Shown here in pieces: positions 41,116 to 50,315 of a DNA stretch of 58,077 nt (the stretch's first letter is position 1; each line of letters opens with the position of its first letter). Made by a program: the position numbers and the translations under genes. The notes beneath the pieces are model-generated. The model worked only from the letters and a program-made list of their open reading frames with translations, had not been told where the DNA came from and ran no database searches. The stretch is from contig UWSO01000012.1 in the NCBI GenBank assembly GCA_900538385.1, positions 1 through 58,077 on the forward strand, read 5' to 3'. This stretch comes from an uncultured Porphyromonas sp. Lineage in GTDB: Bacteria; Bacteroidota; Bacteroidia; Bacteroidales; Porphyromonadaceae.

Positions 41116-42714
41116 ATGAACAAGGTATTAAGCATATGTAGCCTGATAGGCTGTCTGGCGCTCTTGAGCGCATGTAGCTCAGACTCTCCAGATCCAAGCG
41201 AAACGAATCCATACGAAGAGCAGTACTATAGCGGGGGAAAGCTAGGCACCGCGTTCAATAACACGGCCACCTGCTACGAGCAGTTTACCCCTGCAGTCGA
41301 GGAGGCTGGTTTGGTCGCTAGGTTTAAGAGAGGAGAGCGCCTCTTCGAGAATCCCTTTGACACATCTACTGATCCAAACTTCCCGCTACGTGGCTTAGGC
41401 CCCTTGTGGCTACGTGCTAGTTGTATCGCTTGCCACCCGGGATACGGTCATGGCGCTAGACAGACCGAGTACAACTCGAACACCATAGGTAACGGCTATC
41501 TACTCGTCCTCACGGACCAAAACGATAACTACCTATCCTCCCTCACAGGTATGCCTCAGACGCAAGCTGCGCCACCCTTTAAGGCACCACTTGATGAGCG
41601 TAAGATTAGGATAGACTGGCTCCCCTACACAGACGAGTGGGGCAATAAGTTTGACGATGGCGAGACATACGACCTTATTTACCCAGAGGTGACCATCCCG
41701 GAGGATGCCTTCTATGTACCTCTACAGGCCAAGGGCAAGGACATCCCATACTCCGATCTACGTGTTCGCCTAGAGAGCACCATCGGTATCTACGGCACAG
41801 GTCTGCTCGACGCTATCAGTGACGAAGACCTCCGTGCTCAGTATCAGACGGAGGAGAAGCATGGAGCCAACCTTAACCCCTCCGTCTGGAAGAATGGCGA
41901 CTTCGTTAGGTACTACGTCAATAAAAAGCAGGGCGACGGCACTAAGTACCTTCCCCGCTACACCTACGGCTTGACACGTGGTAGCATACAGGATGGCCCA
42001 GGTGCTAACGCTATCTGGAACATCACCAACGTGACTCGTAGCGATCGTCGCTACCACTACATGACTCCTACCTATGCTAAGGTAGCTTCTGAAGATCCCG
42101 AGGTGCAGGCTAAGTTTTACACCTATTACCCAGAGTGGCGGAAGAGCGGTGATGTCAAGAAGGACATCTACAACTACCTAACCTCTAGCGAGCTCCCGGC
42201 CGATATGACCGATGAGGAGTACATTGACTTTATGGTATGGCACCGCGGACTAGCCGTCCCGTCGGCACGAGATGCTGATAGCAAAGAGTTTCAACAGGGT
42301 AAGCAGCTCTTTGAGGAGATGGGGTGCGCCAGCTGCCACCGTCCTACCTGGACTACGGGCGAGGATCAGATCCGCGACCCGAACAACTTCTTCGTAGGTG
42401 CTCGTGCTAGCCTCCTGCCACGCTATCCGCATCAGAAGATCTGGCCCTACACCGATATGATCCAGCACCAGCTGCAGATGAAGAACAATATCCGCACAGG
42501 TTGGTGTCGTACCACCCCGCTGTGGGGTCGTGGGCTTAGCATGAAAGCAACTGGGGCTGGCGATCGACTACACGACTGCCGAGCACGTACCGTGATCGAG
42601 GCGATCATGTGGCACGGAGCTAAGAATAGTGATGCAAGACAGTCGATTGAGAAGTTTCGCAAGCTCAACAAGGAGGAGCGAAAAGCTGTCGTCACCTTCA
42701 TTGAGTCTATCTAA
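41116..42714 (+). CDS. Di-heme oxidoreductase-family lipoprotein 1
   Basis: 532 residues from ATG 41116, which gives a clean lipoprotein signal (VLSICSLIGCLALLSAC). Two c-type heme motifs: CIACH (103-107) followed by PGYGH, and CASCH (404-408) followed by RP. YSGGKLGTAFNNTATCYEQF, SYTDEWGNKFDDGETYDL-type and GLGPLWLRASC segments, and the C-terminal KIWPYTDMIQHQ and LHDCRARTVIEAIMWHG, mark the DHOR/DUF1111 family related to MauG and cytochrome c peroxidases. Probable periplasmic or surface electron transfer. Paralogous to the next gene. The substrate is unknown. Confidence 0.9.
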   Translation: MNKVLSICSLIGCLALLSACSSDSPDPSETNPYEEQYYSGGKLGTAFNNTATCYEQFTPAVEEAGLVARFKRGERLFENPFDTSTDPNFPLRGLGPLWLRASCIACHPGYGHGARQTEYNSNTIGNGYLLVLTDQNDNYLSSLTGMPQTQAAPPFKAPLDERKIRIDWLPYTDEWGNKFDDGETYDLIYPEVTIPEDAFYVPLQAKGKDIPYSDLRVRLESTIGIYGTGLLDAISDEDLRAQYQTEEKHGANLNPSVWKNGDFVRYYVNKKQGDGTKYLPRYTYGLTRGSIQDGPGANAIWNITNVTRSDRRYHYMTPTYAKVASEDPEVQAKFYTYYPEWRKSGDVKKDIYNYLTSSELPADMTDEEYIDFMVWHRGLAVPSARDADSKEFQQGKQLFEEMGCASCHRPTWTTGEDQIRDPNNFFVGARASLLPRYPHQKIWPYTDMIQHQLQMKNNIRTGWCRTTPLWGRGLSMKATGAGDRLHDCRARTVIEAIMWHGAKNSDARQSIEKFRKLNKEERKAVVTFIESI

Positions 42715-42771
42715 TCTTGCAACTTCTTCTATCTAATAGATATACACCGTCCATAGGACTACACACCTTCA

Positions 42772-42839
42772 CCCCTCCCCTGTGCACATTTGCCAAAGCA
42801 ATAGATTATGATGATAGATATAAGCTGTCAGGGGAGGGG
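42772..42839 (+). other. Inverted repeat between the two di-heme genes
   Basis: CCCCTCCCCTG (42772-42782) and CAGGGGAGGGG (42829-42839) are perfect complements 46 bases apart, 30 bases before the second gene. No U-tract. It may cap the upstream mRNA or modulate the second di-heme gene. G-runs on both strands could also fold as a quadruplex. Confidence 0.6.
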
Positions 42840-42868
42840 AGACACATACACCCAAATACTTTATTCTT

Positions 42869-44437
42869 ATGAAGCACTTAACTACACAGCTAGCGCTGCT
42901 GGCACTCATCCTTACGAGCCTGACAGCTTGTCAGCGAGAGTGTGGTAGCGACACTCCTCAGACGCTTAGCGAGGAGTATTACAGCGGAGGCAAGCTAGGC
43001 ACTACCTTCAACAATACCGCCTCATGCTTCGAGCAGCCCACAGAGGCTATTGCACTGGCTGGACTAGATGCCAACTTCAAGCAGGGTGAGCGTCGCTTTG
43101 AGACGGCGCACGCTGCTGGTGATGTACCTGGTCTGACCTTCACGGGACTAGGTCCTCTATACAATCGTACCACCTGCGAGGCTTGTCACCCAGGCTATGG
43201 ACATGGTAAGCGCATCACACGCTACAATAGCGAGGAGATGGGCAATGGCTGTCTCATCATCGTTACTGACAAAGAGGGAAATATGGCTAGCTCGCTCGGC
43301 TTAGTGCCTATGACTGTCGCACTGCCTCCTTTCAAGCCGATGATCGACGAAAAGAAGATGACCATCGACTGGCGTAGCTATACGGACGAGTGGGGCAATA
43401 AGTTTGACGATGGCGAGACCTACGACCTCATCTATCCTGAGGTACATCTGCCCGCAGAGGCTCTCTACTCGCCTCTAGAAGTGAATGGCAAGCCCTATCC
43501 AATAGATCAGGCAGTCGTTACGCTTGAATCTACCATCGGCATCTACGGCACGGGTCTACTCGATGCGATAAGTGATGATGATATACGTCAGCAGTATATC
43601 AAGGAGGCTCCGCATACCCCGCTCAATCCTGCGATCTGGGCTGGAAACGACTTCGCGCCTACGGGGGTAGACGCTGCAGGGCATCCGATGCGCTTTGACT
43701 ATGCGTGTGACTTTACCAAGCTTTCTGCCAATGTGAGCCTATGGGAGGTGACCAACATCATCACGCCTATGTTTCGTAAGTTCTACATCCCCGAGGCTTA
43801 TGCAAGGACGGCAAGCAAAGATCCCGATGTGCAGGCACAGTTCTACAAATACTTCCCAGAGCGCAAGAAGACAGGCAATGTGGAGCAGGATATCTACGAC
43901 TTCTTTACAGCTACGGACCTACCCGTCGAGATGGACGCACAGGCTTGCTACGACCTGATGGTGTGGATACGTGGTCTTGCAGTGCCAGCAGCGAGAGACA
44001 TCGACTCCCCCGATGTGCAGCGTGGTAAGCAGCTTTTCACCGAGATCGGCTGTGCCACTTGCCACCGTCCCTCTTGGACTACGGGCGATGATGTCGTCGT
44101 GGATGTGTATGGTCTGACCGAGGGTGGCAAGAAGGCTATGCCACGCTACCCAAAGCAAAAGATCTGGCCTTACACCGATATGATCCAGCACCAACTCCAC
44201 ATGCAAAACGATATCCGCACAGGCTGGTGTCGTACCACACCGCTTTGGGGCCGTGGTCTGAGCCAGAAAGCTTCAGGTCATCAGGATCGTCTGCATGACT
44301 GCCGTGCACGCAATGTGATCGAGGCTATTATGTGGCACGGAGCGAAGGATAGCGATGCACGCTTTACCGTAGAGAAGTTTCGCAAGCTCGACCGCAAGGA
44401 TCGTGAGGCGGTTGTCAAGTTTATCAACGCAGTATAG
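42869..44437 (+). CDS. Di-heme oxidoreductase-family lipoprotein 2
   Basis: 522 residues. Lipoprotein signal LALILTSLTAC. Heme motifs CEACH (103-107, followed by PGYGH) and CATCH (395-399, followed by RP), with the same family segments as the previous gene (WGNKFDDGETYDLIYPEV, STIGIYGTGLLDAISDDD, KIWPYTDMIQHQL, LHDCRARNVIEAIMWHGAK). The paralogues have diverged mostly between residues ~240 and ~300 and in the linker before the second heme. The ccsBA-type gene starts 26 bases after its stop, so it is probably cotranscribed with its own heme-attachment factor. Confidence 0.9.
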   Translation: MKHLTTQLALLALILTSLTACQRECGSDTPQTLSEEYYSGGKLGTTFNNTASCFEQPTEAIALAGLDANFKQGERRFETAHAAGDVPGLTFTGLGPLYNRTTCEACHPGYGHGKRITRYNSEEMGNGCLIIVTDKEGNMASSLGLVPMTVALPPFKPMIDEKKMTIDWRSYTDEWGNKFDDGETYDLIYPEVHLPAEALYSPLEVNGKPYPIDQAVVTLESTIGIYGTGLLDAISDDDIRQQYIKEAPHTPLNPAIWAGNDFAPTGVDAAGHPMRFDYACDFTKLSANVSLWEVTNIITPMFRKFYIPEAYARTASKDPDVQAQFYKYFPERKKTGNVEQDIYDFFTATDLPVEMDAQACYDLMVWIRGLAVPAARDIDSPDVQRGKQLFTEIGCATCHRPSWTTGDDVVVDVYGLTEGGKKAMPRYPKQKIWPYTDMIQHQLHMQNDIRTGWCRTTPLWGRGLSQKASGHQDRLHDCRARNVIEAIMWHGAKDSDARFTVEKFRKLDRKDREAVVKFINAV

Positions 44438-44463
44438 CTTCACACACTAGATACAATATAAAT

Positions 44464-46704
44464 ATGGTGTGGCGCAAGCTTCCCTTCATACTACTACTCA
44501 TCACGGTGGCTGTCCTCGCGGCAGCCACTGTGGTTGAAAAGCTTTACGGTACGCCCTTCGTTCAGGAGCACTGGTATGGCTCTCCGCTCTTTACCATCTT
44601 GTGGGTGCTACTCTCCTGTGCTGGGCTACTCTATATCTTACGGGCTAAGCTCTACAGACGCTTCTGGATCTGGATGATTCACGTCTCACTACTGGTCATC
44701 TTGCTGGGCGCTGGCGTGACTAGCTGGACCGCCATACATGGACGGATCAAGCTCCAGGAGGGCGCCAGTCCTACGGATCGCTATCAGAGCGATCAGGGAG
44801 AGACACTGACCCTCCCCTTTGAGGTCGCTTTGGAGCGCTTTGATCTGACCTACTACACAGGGACCCAATTCCCGCTAGACTACCAGAGCAATCTCATCAT
44901 CCAGGACCAAGAGCGATCGAAGAGCCTTCGTGGTGCTGTCTCGATGAATCGCATCTTCCGCTACCGATTCTATCGCTTCTACCAGTCGGGCTACGAGCCA
45001 GAGACTACCTCCTCTATCCTCTCCATCGCTTACGATCCGTGGGGGATAGCAATCTCTTACCTAGGCTATGCGCTTCTCGCAATCAGCTTCGTAGGGGGCA
45101 TGTACGCACGTCGTCGTAAGGTGAGACAGCTCCTCAAGCAGGCACTGGTCTCTCCCGTGGCTATGCTCCTGATACTCCTTGCTGGTGGTACGCTCTCGGC
45201 AGAGGCAAAAGCACCTGCGACGCCTCTCCCCAAGACGGTTCCAGCCAATGTGGCGAAAAGCTTTGGCGAACTGCACATCTTGTACAACAATCGCGTTTGT
45301 CCCCTAGAAACCTATGCTCAGGAGTTTACCGAGAAGCTCTATGGACGCAGTAGCTACCGAGGCTTTTCTCCCGAGCAAGTCTTGGCGGGCTGGATCTTTT
45401 ACTACGACAGCTGGGTCGATGAGCCGATGATACGGATCAAAGATCGGAGCATACGCAAGCTGCTCGAGTGCTACGAGGGGAAGCGGGTGAGCTACCGTCA
45501 GTTCTTTGACTTGCAGGGTAACTATCGCCTAGAGTCACTGCTGGACAACTACATACAGCACCCCGACCAGCCTGGGCGCAAGGCACTCTTTGAGGCACAC
45601 GAGAAGTGTCAGGTGATACAGAGCTTAGGACTAGGCGAGTCGCTCGCGATCTTCCCCGTACAGAGCCATGGAAGTATCGCATGGTATCATCCAGCCTCTA
45701 CAGATCTACCCGCAGAGATGCCTCTAGATCAGTGGACTTTCGTACGCAAGAGCTTTAACTACCTAAGCGAACTGGTCATCATGCAGCAGTGGGATGAGGC
45801 GCAAGACTTCCTCGTCAAGCTCCGTCAGTACCAGCTCAAGGAGGGCGGTGAGAGCTGTCCCTCGGTTATGCGCTTTCGCTCCGAGATCTACTACAACCAG
45901 CTCTCCCCCTTTATCGGACTCCTCGCCAAGATCCTCGCCACCATCGGGATCTTGCTCTTCATCTGGACCGCTTATCAGCTCTCCGTGGGGCGACTCGTGG
46001 ATCCGCCATTTGTCAAGTGGGGCATCTGGATCATCATCTACGGCAGTATGCTCTACCTAACCCTGATGGTGATCCTGCGCTGGATCGTCTCGGGCTATGT
46101 GCCGCTGAGCAATGGCTTTGAGACGATGCAAGCCTTAGCCTGGATCGTACTGCTACTGACCATACTTGCCGGGCGCAAGCATCGGGTATTGGTCCCCTTT
46201 GGGCTACTCATGGGCGGTTTGTCGCTCTTGGTAGCCTCCTTCGGGGGCAGCAATCCGCAGATTACTCCGCTGATGCCAGTGCTTCACTCGCCGCTACTGA
46301 GCATCCATGTGCTGGTCATCATGATAGCGTATAGTCTCTTGGCCTTTATGATGCTCAATAGCTGCATGGCACTGATCCTGTCACGCCGCTCTGCCGTCGG
46401 GACGCACCTAGAGGCACTCAGTCGACTACTCCTCTATCCCGCAGTCGCACTGCTGGCTATCGGCATTTTCATCGGAGCCGTCTGGGCAAACGTCTCATGG
46501 GGACGCTACTGGAGCTGGGACCCCAAAGAGGTGTGGGCACTCATCACGCTCATCATCTACGCCCTGCCACTACACTGCGAGTCGCTGCGTTGCTTCCGCT
46601 CGCAGAGGTTCCTGCATGTTTATCTCTTAATCGCCTTCGTGTCGGTGCTGGTCACCTACTTCGGGGTCAACTTCTTCCTCGGCGGGATGCACAGCTACGC
46701 ATGA
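44464..46704 (+). CDS. ccsBA: ResB-CcsA fusion (CcsBA-type cytochrome c synthase)
   Basis: System II cytochrome c heme lyase: exports heme and attaches it to CxxCH motifs outside the membrane. 746 residues. The N-terminal half (~1-250) is ResB-like with membrane helices and a periplasmic loop; after a large periplasmic segment (~250-480), the C-terminal half is CcsA with the tryptophan-rich heme-handling motif WGRYWSWDPKEVWALI (~679-694) and conserved His residues in neighbouring loops. Fusion of the two is usual in Bacteroidota and epsilonproteobacteria. Its position 26 bases after the di-heme gene shows dedicated function. Confidence 0.93.
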   Translation: MVWRKLPFILLLITVAVLAAATVVEKLYGTPFVQEHWYGSPLFTILWVLLSCAGLLYILRAKLYRRFWIWMIHVSLLVILLGAGVTSWTAIHGRIKLQEGASPTDRYQSDQGETLTLPFEVALERFDLTYYTGTQFPLDYQSNLIIQDQERSKSLRGAVSMNRIFRYRFYRFYQSGYEPETTSSILSIAYDPWGIAISYLGYALLAISFVGGMYARRRKVRQLLKQALVSPVAMLLILLAGGTLSAEAKAPATPLPKTVPANVAKSFGELHILYNNRVCPLETYAQEFTEKLYGRSSYRGFSPEQVLAGWIFYYDSWVDEPMIRIKDRSIRKLLECYEGKRVSYRQFFDLQGNYRLESLLDNYIQHPDQPGRKALFEAHEKCQVIQSLGLGESLAIFPVQSHGSIAWYHPASTDLPAEMPLDQWTFVRKSFNYLSELVIMQQWDEAQDFLVKLRQYQLKEGGESCPSVMRFRSEIYYNQLSPFIGLLAKILATIGILLFIWTAYQLSVGRLVDPPFVKWGIWIIIYGSMLYLTLMVILRWIVSGYVPLSNGFETMQALAWIVLLLTILAGRKHRVLVPFGLLMGGLSLLVASFGGSNPQITPLMPVLHSPLLSIHVLVIMIAYSLLAFMMLNSCMALILSRRSAVGTHLEALSRLLLYPAVALLAIGIFIGAVWANVSWGRYWSWDPKEVWALITLIIYALPLHCESLRCFRSQRFLHVYLLIAFVSVLVTYFGVNFFLGGMHSYA

Positions 46705-46732
46705 TGCTCCCTCTTACGAAGCGATAAGTCCA

Positions 46733-46773
46733 CTCCACAGAGGAAAAACAAATTCCTCCGTGGAGTTTTTTTT
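46733..46773 (+). terminator. Terminator of the di-heme/ccsBA operon
   Basis: CTCCACAGAGGAA (46733-46745) pairs with TTCCTCCGTGGAG (46753-46765) with one mismatch, followed by eight T. The stem words are the same CTCCAC/GTGGAG words as in the repeat element that follows. Confidence 0.88.
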
Positions 46774-46925
46774 ATTCTCCACGGAGGCGAGGAAAAATTC
46801 TTCGGAGGAATGAAATGAAACTTCGGAAGAATGAAATGATAAGTCCGAAGAGTTTTTTTCTTTCTTCGGTGGAGAATAAAAAATATCCACGTGAGAAATT
46901 GGTCGTTTCTCACGTGGATATCTAA
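46774..46925. repeat. Copy of the CTTCGGA/CCACGTGG element with 16-bp hairpin
   Basis: CTCCACGGAGG (~46777-46787), two ~21-bp CTTCGGARGAATGAAATGA units (~46801-46845) and a closing AAGTCCGAAG, then a perfect 16-bp hairpin (46883-46898 with 46906-46921, ATATCCACGTGAGAAA, loop 7). It sits between convergent genes. Its units differ from the other copies by GAAATGA where they have CAAATGA. Confidence 0.8.
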
Positions 46926-47003
46926 AGGCGGTTGTCTTGTATCAGGACTGCCCGACGAGATCTGATTAGTTGCTCTCGGTAGCAAGCCCCCTGAAGAGAG
47001 TGT

Positions 47004-47522
47004 CTACAAAGCTGCCGATATTGCCGACGTGGCAGCAATAGCTATGGCTACGAAGACAGCTATGGAAATACCTATGCACACAGCAGCCGCAATGGCAAGC
47101 CCCCTAGCCCACTGAAGCGACTTGCGACTTGCGCTCTCAGCTTCTGCGTAGTTGCCTCTATCATAGTGTGTAGAGACCTGTATCGAGTAGACAAGTGGTA
47201 TAATCCCTAGTGGAAAGAAGAGTAAGACGCAGAGGATGCTCCACACAAGGTTGTCGGGTGGCATCTTGGGACGATTTTGTGGCTGCATGTAGCTGCCATA
47301 GCCATACGAGGTGCCGTAAGCAGGAGCTCCTGCGTATGGATTAGGGCCAGGTGCTTGGTACCCAAAGAGAGGACGTAGCTCATCCAGCGCTTGAGCCGGA
47401 CAAGCATCGCTCATGCCCTCGACGCGTATCATCGTCTGGGGAGTAACTCCTCGGGCGGACAACTCCTCAAGCGTGTAGGGCCCTAGTTCTTGTCCGTTGT
47501 GGACGATGTAGTACTGCCTCAT
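47004..47522 (-). CDS. GYF_2 domain and CD225/dispanin-like membrane protein
   Basis: 172 residues. Residues 1-55 are a GYF_2 domain (YYIVHNGQELGPYTLEELS), then a Pro/Gly/Tyr-rich linker, then two membrane helices in a CD225-like arrangement (~88-112 WSILCVLLFFPLGIIPLVYS; ~145-170) with a YAEAESASRKSLQWARG loop. Such proteins are common in Bacteroidota and are thought to be small inner-membrane proteins; the GYF part binds proline-rich peptides in other proteins. No function is known to me. Confidence 0.85.
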   Translation of the reverse strand: MRQYYIVHNGQELGPYTLEELSARGVTPQTMIRVEGMSDACPAQALDELRPLFGYQAPGPNPYAGAPAYGTSYGYGSYMQPQNRPKMPPDNLVWSILCVLLFFPLGIIPLVYSIQVSTHYDRGNYAEAESASRKSLQWARGLAIAAAVCIGISIAVFVAIAIAATSAISAAL

Positions 47523-47614
47523 ACTTCTACTCTAGTTTATGATCTATAGAAGCAAAATCGTAGATCTTAGCGGAGTGCTTGATCTCTTTCCTGCTCAATC
47601 TACTTCTTCGTACG

Positions 47615-47645
47615 CAAAGGTATGTAATCACTTGGACTTATACAA
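47615..47645 (-). promoter_or_regulatory. Promoter of the GYF/CD225-like gene
   Basis: On the minus strand TTG at 47645-47643, 20-base spacer, TACCTTTG at 47622-47615; ~90-nt leader. The neighbouring 47700-47737 has TCTAATCTCTRR-type words also found at the ends of the 11300-11500 element. Confidence 0.7.
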
Positions 47646-47765
47646 TATTGCGCCAGGTGTTGCTAGTCGGGGTAGCAATAGCACGTTCGAAAGATGTGTC
47701 GCTCTCTAAACTCTAATATCTAACCTCTAATCTCTGGTCTCCCCTCTCCCTTGACGGAAAAGTTG

Positions 47766-47773
47766 TACTTTTG
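47766..47773 (+). promoter_or_regulatory. -7 element of rsmA
   Basis: TACTTTTG, 23 bases before the rsmA ATG. TTG is present only 12 bases upstream, so the -33 part is weak. Confidence 0.5.
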
Positions 47774-47796
47774 ACACGACAACGAGCGAAAGAACT

Positions 47797-48612
47797 ATGG
47801 ATTCTGTACGAGCGAAGAAATATCTGGGACAACACTTTCTCACGGACCGTGGCGCAGCGCAGCGCATTGCCGACTCGGTCGCGGACTATCTCGGCACGCC
47901 GATCCTAGAGGTAGGACCTGGGATGGGTGTCCTGACGCAGCCACTCCTAGAGGCGGGGCATGACCTGCAGGTCATTGACATAGATCATGAGAGTATCGAG
48001 TATCTGCACCAGCAGTTCCCTCAATTGAGCCAGGAGGGGCGGATCATCGAGGGGGACTTCCTCAAGCTCCCGGCGGAGGAGCTGATACCCGGTCGGGCGG
48101 ACACGCCTTTTGTGGTGATCGGCAACTATCCGTACAATATCTCTTCGCAGATCTTCTTTCGTATCCTAGAGCTACGCGAGCGCATCCCAGCTGTGGCGGG
48201 TATGCTACAGCACGAGGTGGCGCAGCGGTTGTGTGCCTCGCCTGGCGGACGTGACTACGGTATCCTGAGCGTCCTGCTACAGTGCTGGTATGACTGCGAC
48301 TACCTCTTTAAAGTGTCCAAGCGTGACTTCAATCCACCGCCCAAGGTAGATGGTGGCGTGATGATCGCACGACGAAATGGTCGCACCGCACTGCCCTGCG
48401 ATGAGGCTAACTTCAAGCGGGTAGTCAAGACCGCCTTCGGGCAGCGGCGGAAGATGCTGCGCAATGCCTTGATGTCACTCTTTGGCAAGGAGTTCCCCTA
48501 CGCTGATCATGAGATCTTCACGCTGCGTGCGGAGCGTCTCTCGGTAGAGGACTTCATCGGTCTCACCTTGATGTACGAAGCACTACCAACTGACAACCTA
48601 ACAACACCTTAA
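47797..48612 (+). CDS. rsmA: 16S rRNA (adenine1518-N6/adenine1519-N6)-dimethyltransferase
   Basis: Dimethylates two adjacent adenines in the 3' hairpin of 16S rRNA late in 30S assembly. 271 residues. The SAM site is LEVGPGMGVLTQPLLEAG, and the adenine-flipping motif is NYPYNISSQIFFRIL. The N-terminal KKYLGQHFLTD is typical. An alkaline-phosphatase gene starts 11 bases after the stop on the same strand and is probably cotranscribed. Confidence 0.97.
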   Translation: MDSVRAKKYLGQHFLTDRGAAQRIADSVADYLGTPILEVGPGMGVLTQPLLEAGHDLQVIDIDHESIEYLHQQFPQLSQEGRIIEGDFLKLPAEELIPGRADTPFVVIGNYPYNISSQIFFRILELRERIPAVAGMLQHEVAQRLCASPGGRDYGILSVLLQCWYDCDYLFKVSKRDFNPPPKVDGGVMIARRNGRTALPCDEANFKRVVKTAFGQRRKMLRNALMSLFGKEFPYADHEIFTLRAERLSVEDFIGLTLMYEALPTDNLTTP

Positions 48613-48623
48613 ATACAACCTTT

Positions 48624-50315
48624 ATGAAAAGCATCTTACGTATCTTACTGCTGCTCCTCCCCACGCTCTCTTTGGTGGGGCAGCAGCGAGAGTACCCACT
48701 ACCAGAGCGACCTGCGAAGAACGTGATCCTCCTCATCTCGGACGGCACCTCACTACCGACTGTCTCACTGGCTCGCTGGTACCAGAGGGCACTAGACCCT
48801 CAGGCACAGCACCTAGCGCTCGACCCTTATCTCTCGGGGAGTGTCATCACCTACTGCTCCAATGCACCGATCGGGGACTCGGCTCCGACCACCTCTTGCT
48901 ATATGACGGGAGTCCCCTCGATCGATGGCTTTATCGCAACCTATCCGTACAGTGAGCCACACAATGACCTCGTACCGCTCGACTCCTCGTGGGCTTATCG
49001 TCCTGTGGTGACTCTTCTAGAGGCTGCCAAGCAGACGCAAGGCAAGCGTATCGGGGTCGTCTGTACGTGCGAATTTCCTCACGCTACACCAGCAGACTGC
49101 ACGGCTCACACGTCCTCTCGCAAGCTTTACAAGAGCATCGTCCCGCAGATGGTGGACAATGGCGTGGACCTCCTCCTAGGTGGTGGTACCTCGCTGATGA
49201 CGAGTGAACTAAAGGAGCGTCTGAACCGACAGGGCATAGCGCTTTACCTCGATGATCTCGCAGCTATGCGAGCGCATCGAGGTGGCGGTATGTGGGCGCT
49301 TTTTGGAGAGATGGATATGCCGTACGATATGGACAGGCGTTCGCTGGGAGACACGCTGCGCTACCCCTCGCTAGCTGAGATGACGGAGACGGCAATCCGT
49401 AATCTGGAGAACCCTAACGGCTTCGTCCTAATGGTGGAGGGAAGCAAGGTCGACTGGGCAGCTCATGCCAACGATCCCGTGGCGATGGCTACGGAGTTTC
49501 TAGCTTTTGACAAGGCGGTTGCCGTGGCACTGGACTATGCGCAGCGGGACGGGAATACGATCGTCCTCGTGACGGCAGACCATGGTAATAGCGGTATGAG
49601 CATCGGTCGTGTGGACCGGGGCTATGCGCGTCTGACTCTGGACGAACTGATCATGCCGCTGACGCTCTTTCGCTATAGTTCGGTAGAGCTGGGGCGCAAG
49701 ACGAGCCAGACGGCTCTTTCACTCCTTGCCGATAGTCTCTACACCTGGAGCGGCATACGTCCTTCGGATGAAGAGCTGGCGGAGATCAATGCGGTCGAGG
49801 ACTACGCCTGCTCGACACTATCGGCTGAGCAACGCAAGACGAAGTATGCGGCGCTGGGCTGGAGTCAGAAGTACCGTTTGAAAGATTACTTCGTCGACTG
49901 GATGAAGCGTCACCTGCTCATTGGCTTTACAACGCATGGGCATACGGGCGAAGAGGTCTTTCTCGCGAGCTACACACCGCAGCAGTTGACGCCGATCAGA
50001 GGTTGTGTGACCAACATTGACCTGCATAACTATATGCGTACGCAGCTGGGTCTGAAGCAGACGATGATGGAGCTCTCGGAGGAGTACTACGCGCCACACG
50101 ATGCGCTCTTTCCTCAGTCTCAATGCGAGATAACGGGTGACCAGCCCGAGGAGAAGCGGATCATGATCCACTACAAGGGTCATGAGATCGAGCTACGCGC
50201 CTACCAGCGCAGAGCATGGGTTGACGGGGTGGAGCAAGAGCTTCCGACGCCTGTCGTCTATGTCTCCGAGACGAACAAGTTTTACCTCTCTCGCAGCTTG
50301 GCGCGCCAGCTTTAG
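48624..50315 (+). CDS. Alkaline phosphatase (PhoA-type fold)
   Basis: 563 residues. Signal peptide (~1-20, ILRILLLLLPTLSLVGQQ). Metal and catalytic residues: NVILLISDGT at the first metal site, then GDSAPTTSCYMTG with nucleophile Ser86; VEGSKVDWAAHANDP and TADHGNSGM give further ligands, and GFTTHGHTGEEV the last His. It belongs to the alkaline phosphatase family seen in gut and oral Bacteroidota. Probably periplasmic or outer-membrane associated. Its stop abuts the stop of the convergent EamA gene with no base between. Confidence 0.93.
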   Translation: MKSILRILLLLLPTLSLVGQQREYPLPERPAKNVILLISDGTSLPTVSLARWYQRALDPQAQHLALDPYLSGSVITYCSNAPIGDSAPTTSCYMTGVPSIDGFIATYPYSEPHNDLVPLDSSWAYRPVVTLLEAAKQTQGKRIGVVCTCEFPHATPADCTAHTSSRKLYKSIVPQMVDNGVDLLLGGGTSLMTSELKERLNRQGIALYLDDLAAMRAHRGGGMWALFGEMDMPYDMDRRSLGDTLRYPSLAEMTETAIRNLENPNGFVLMVEGSKVDWAAHANDPVAMATEFLAFDKAVAVALDYAQRDGNTIVLVTADHGNSGMSIGRVDRGYARLTLDELIMPLTLFRYSSVELGRKTSQTALSLLADSLYTWSGIRPSDEELAEINAVEDYACSTLSAEQRKTKYAALGWSQKYRLKDYFVDWMKRHLLIGFTTHGHTGEEVFLASYTPQQLTPIRGCVTNIDLHNYMRTQLGLKQTMMELSEEYYAPHDALFPQSQCEITGDQPEEKRIMIHYKGHEIELRAYQRRAWVDGVEQELPTPVVYVSETNKFYLSRSLARQL

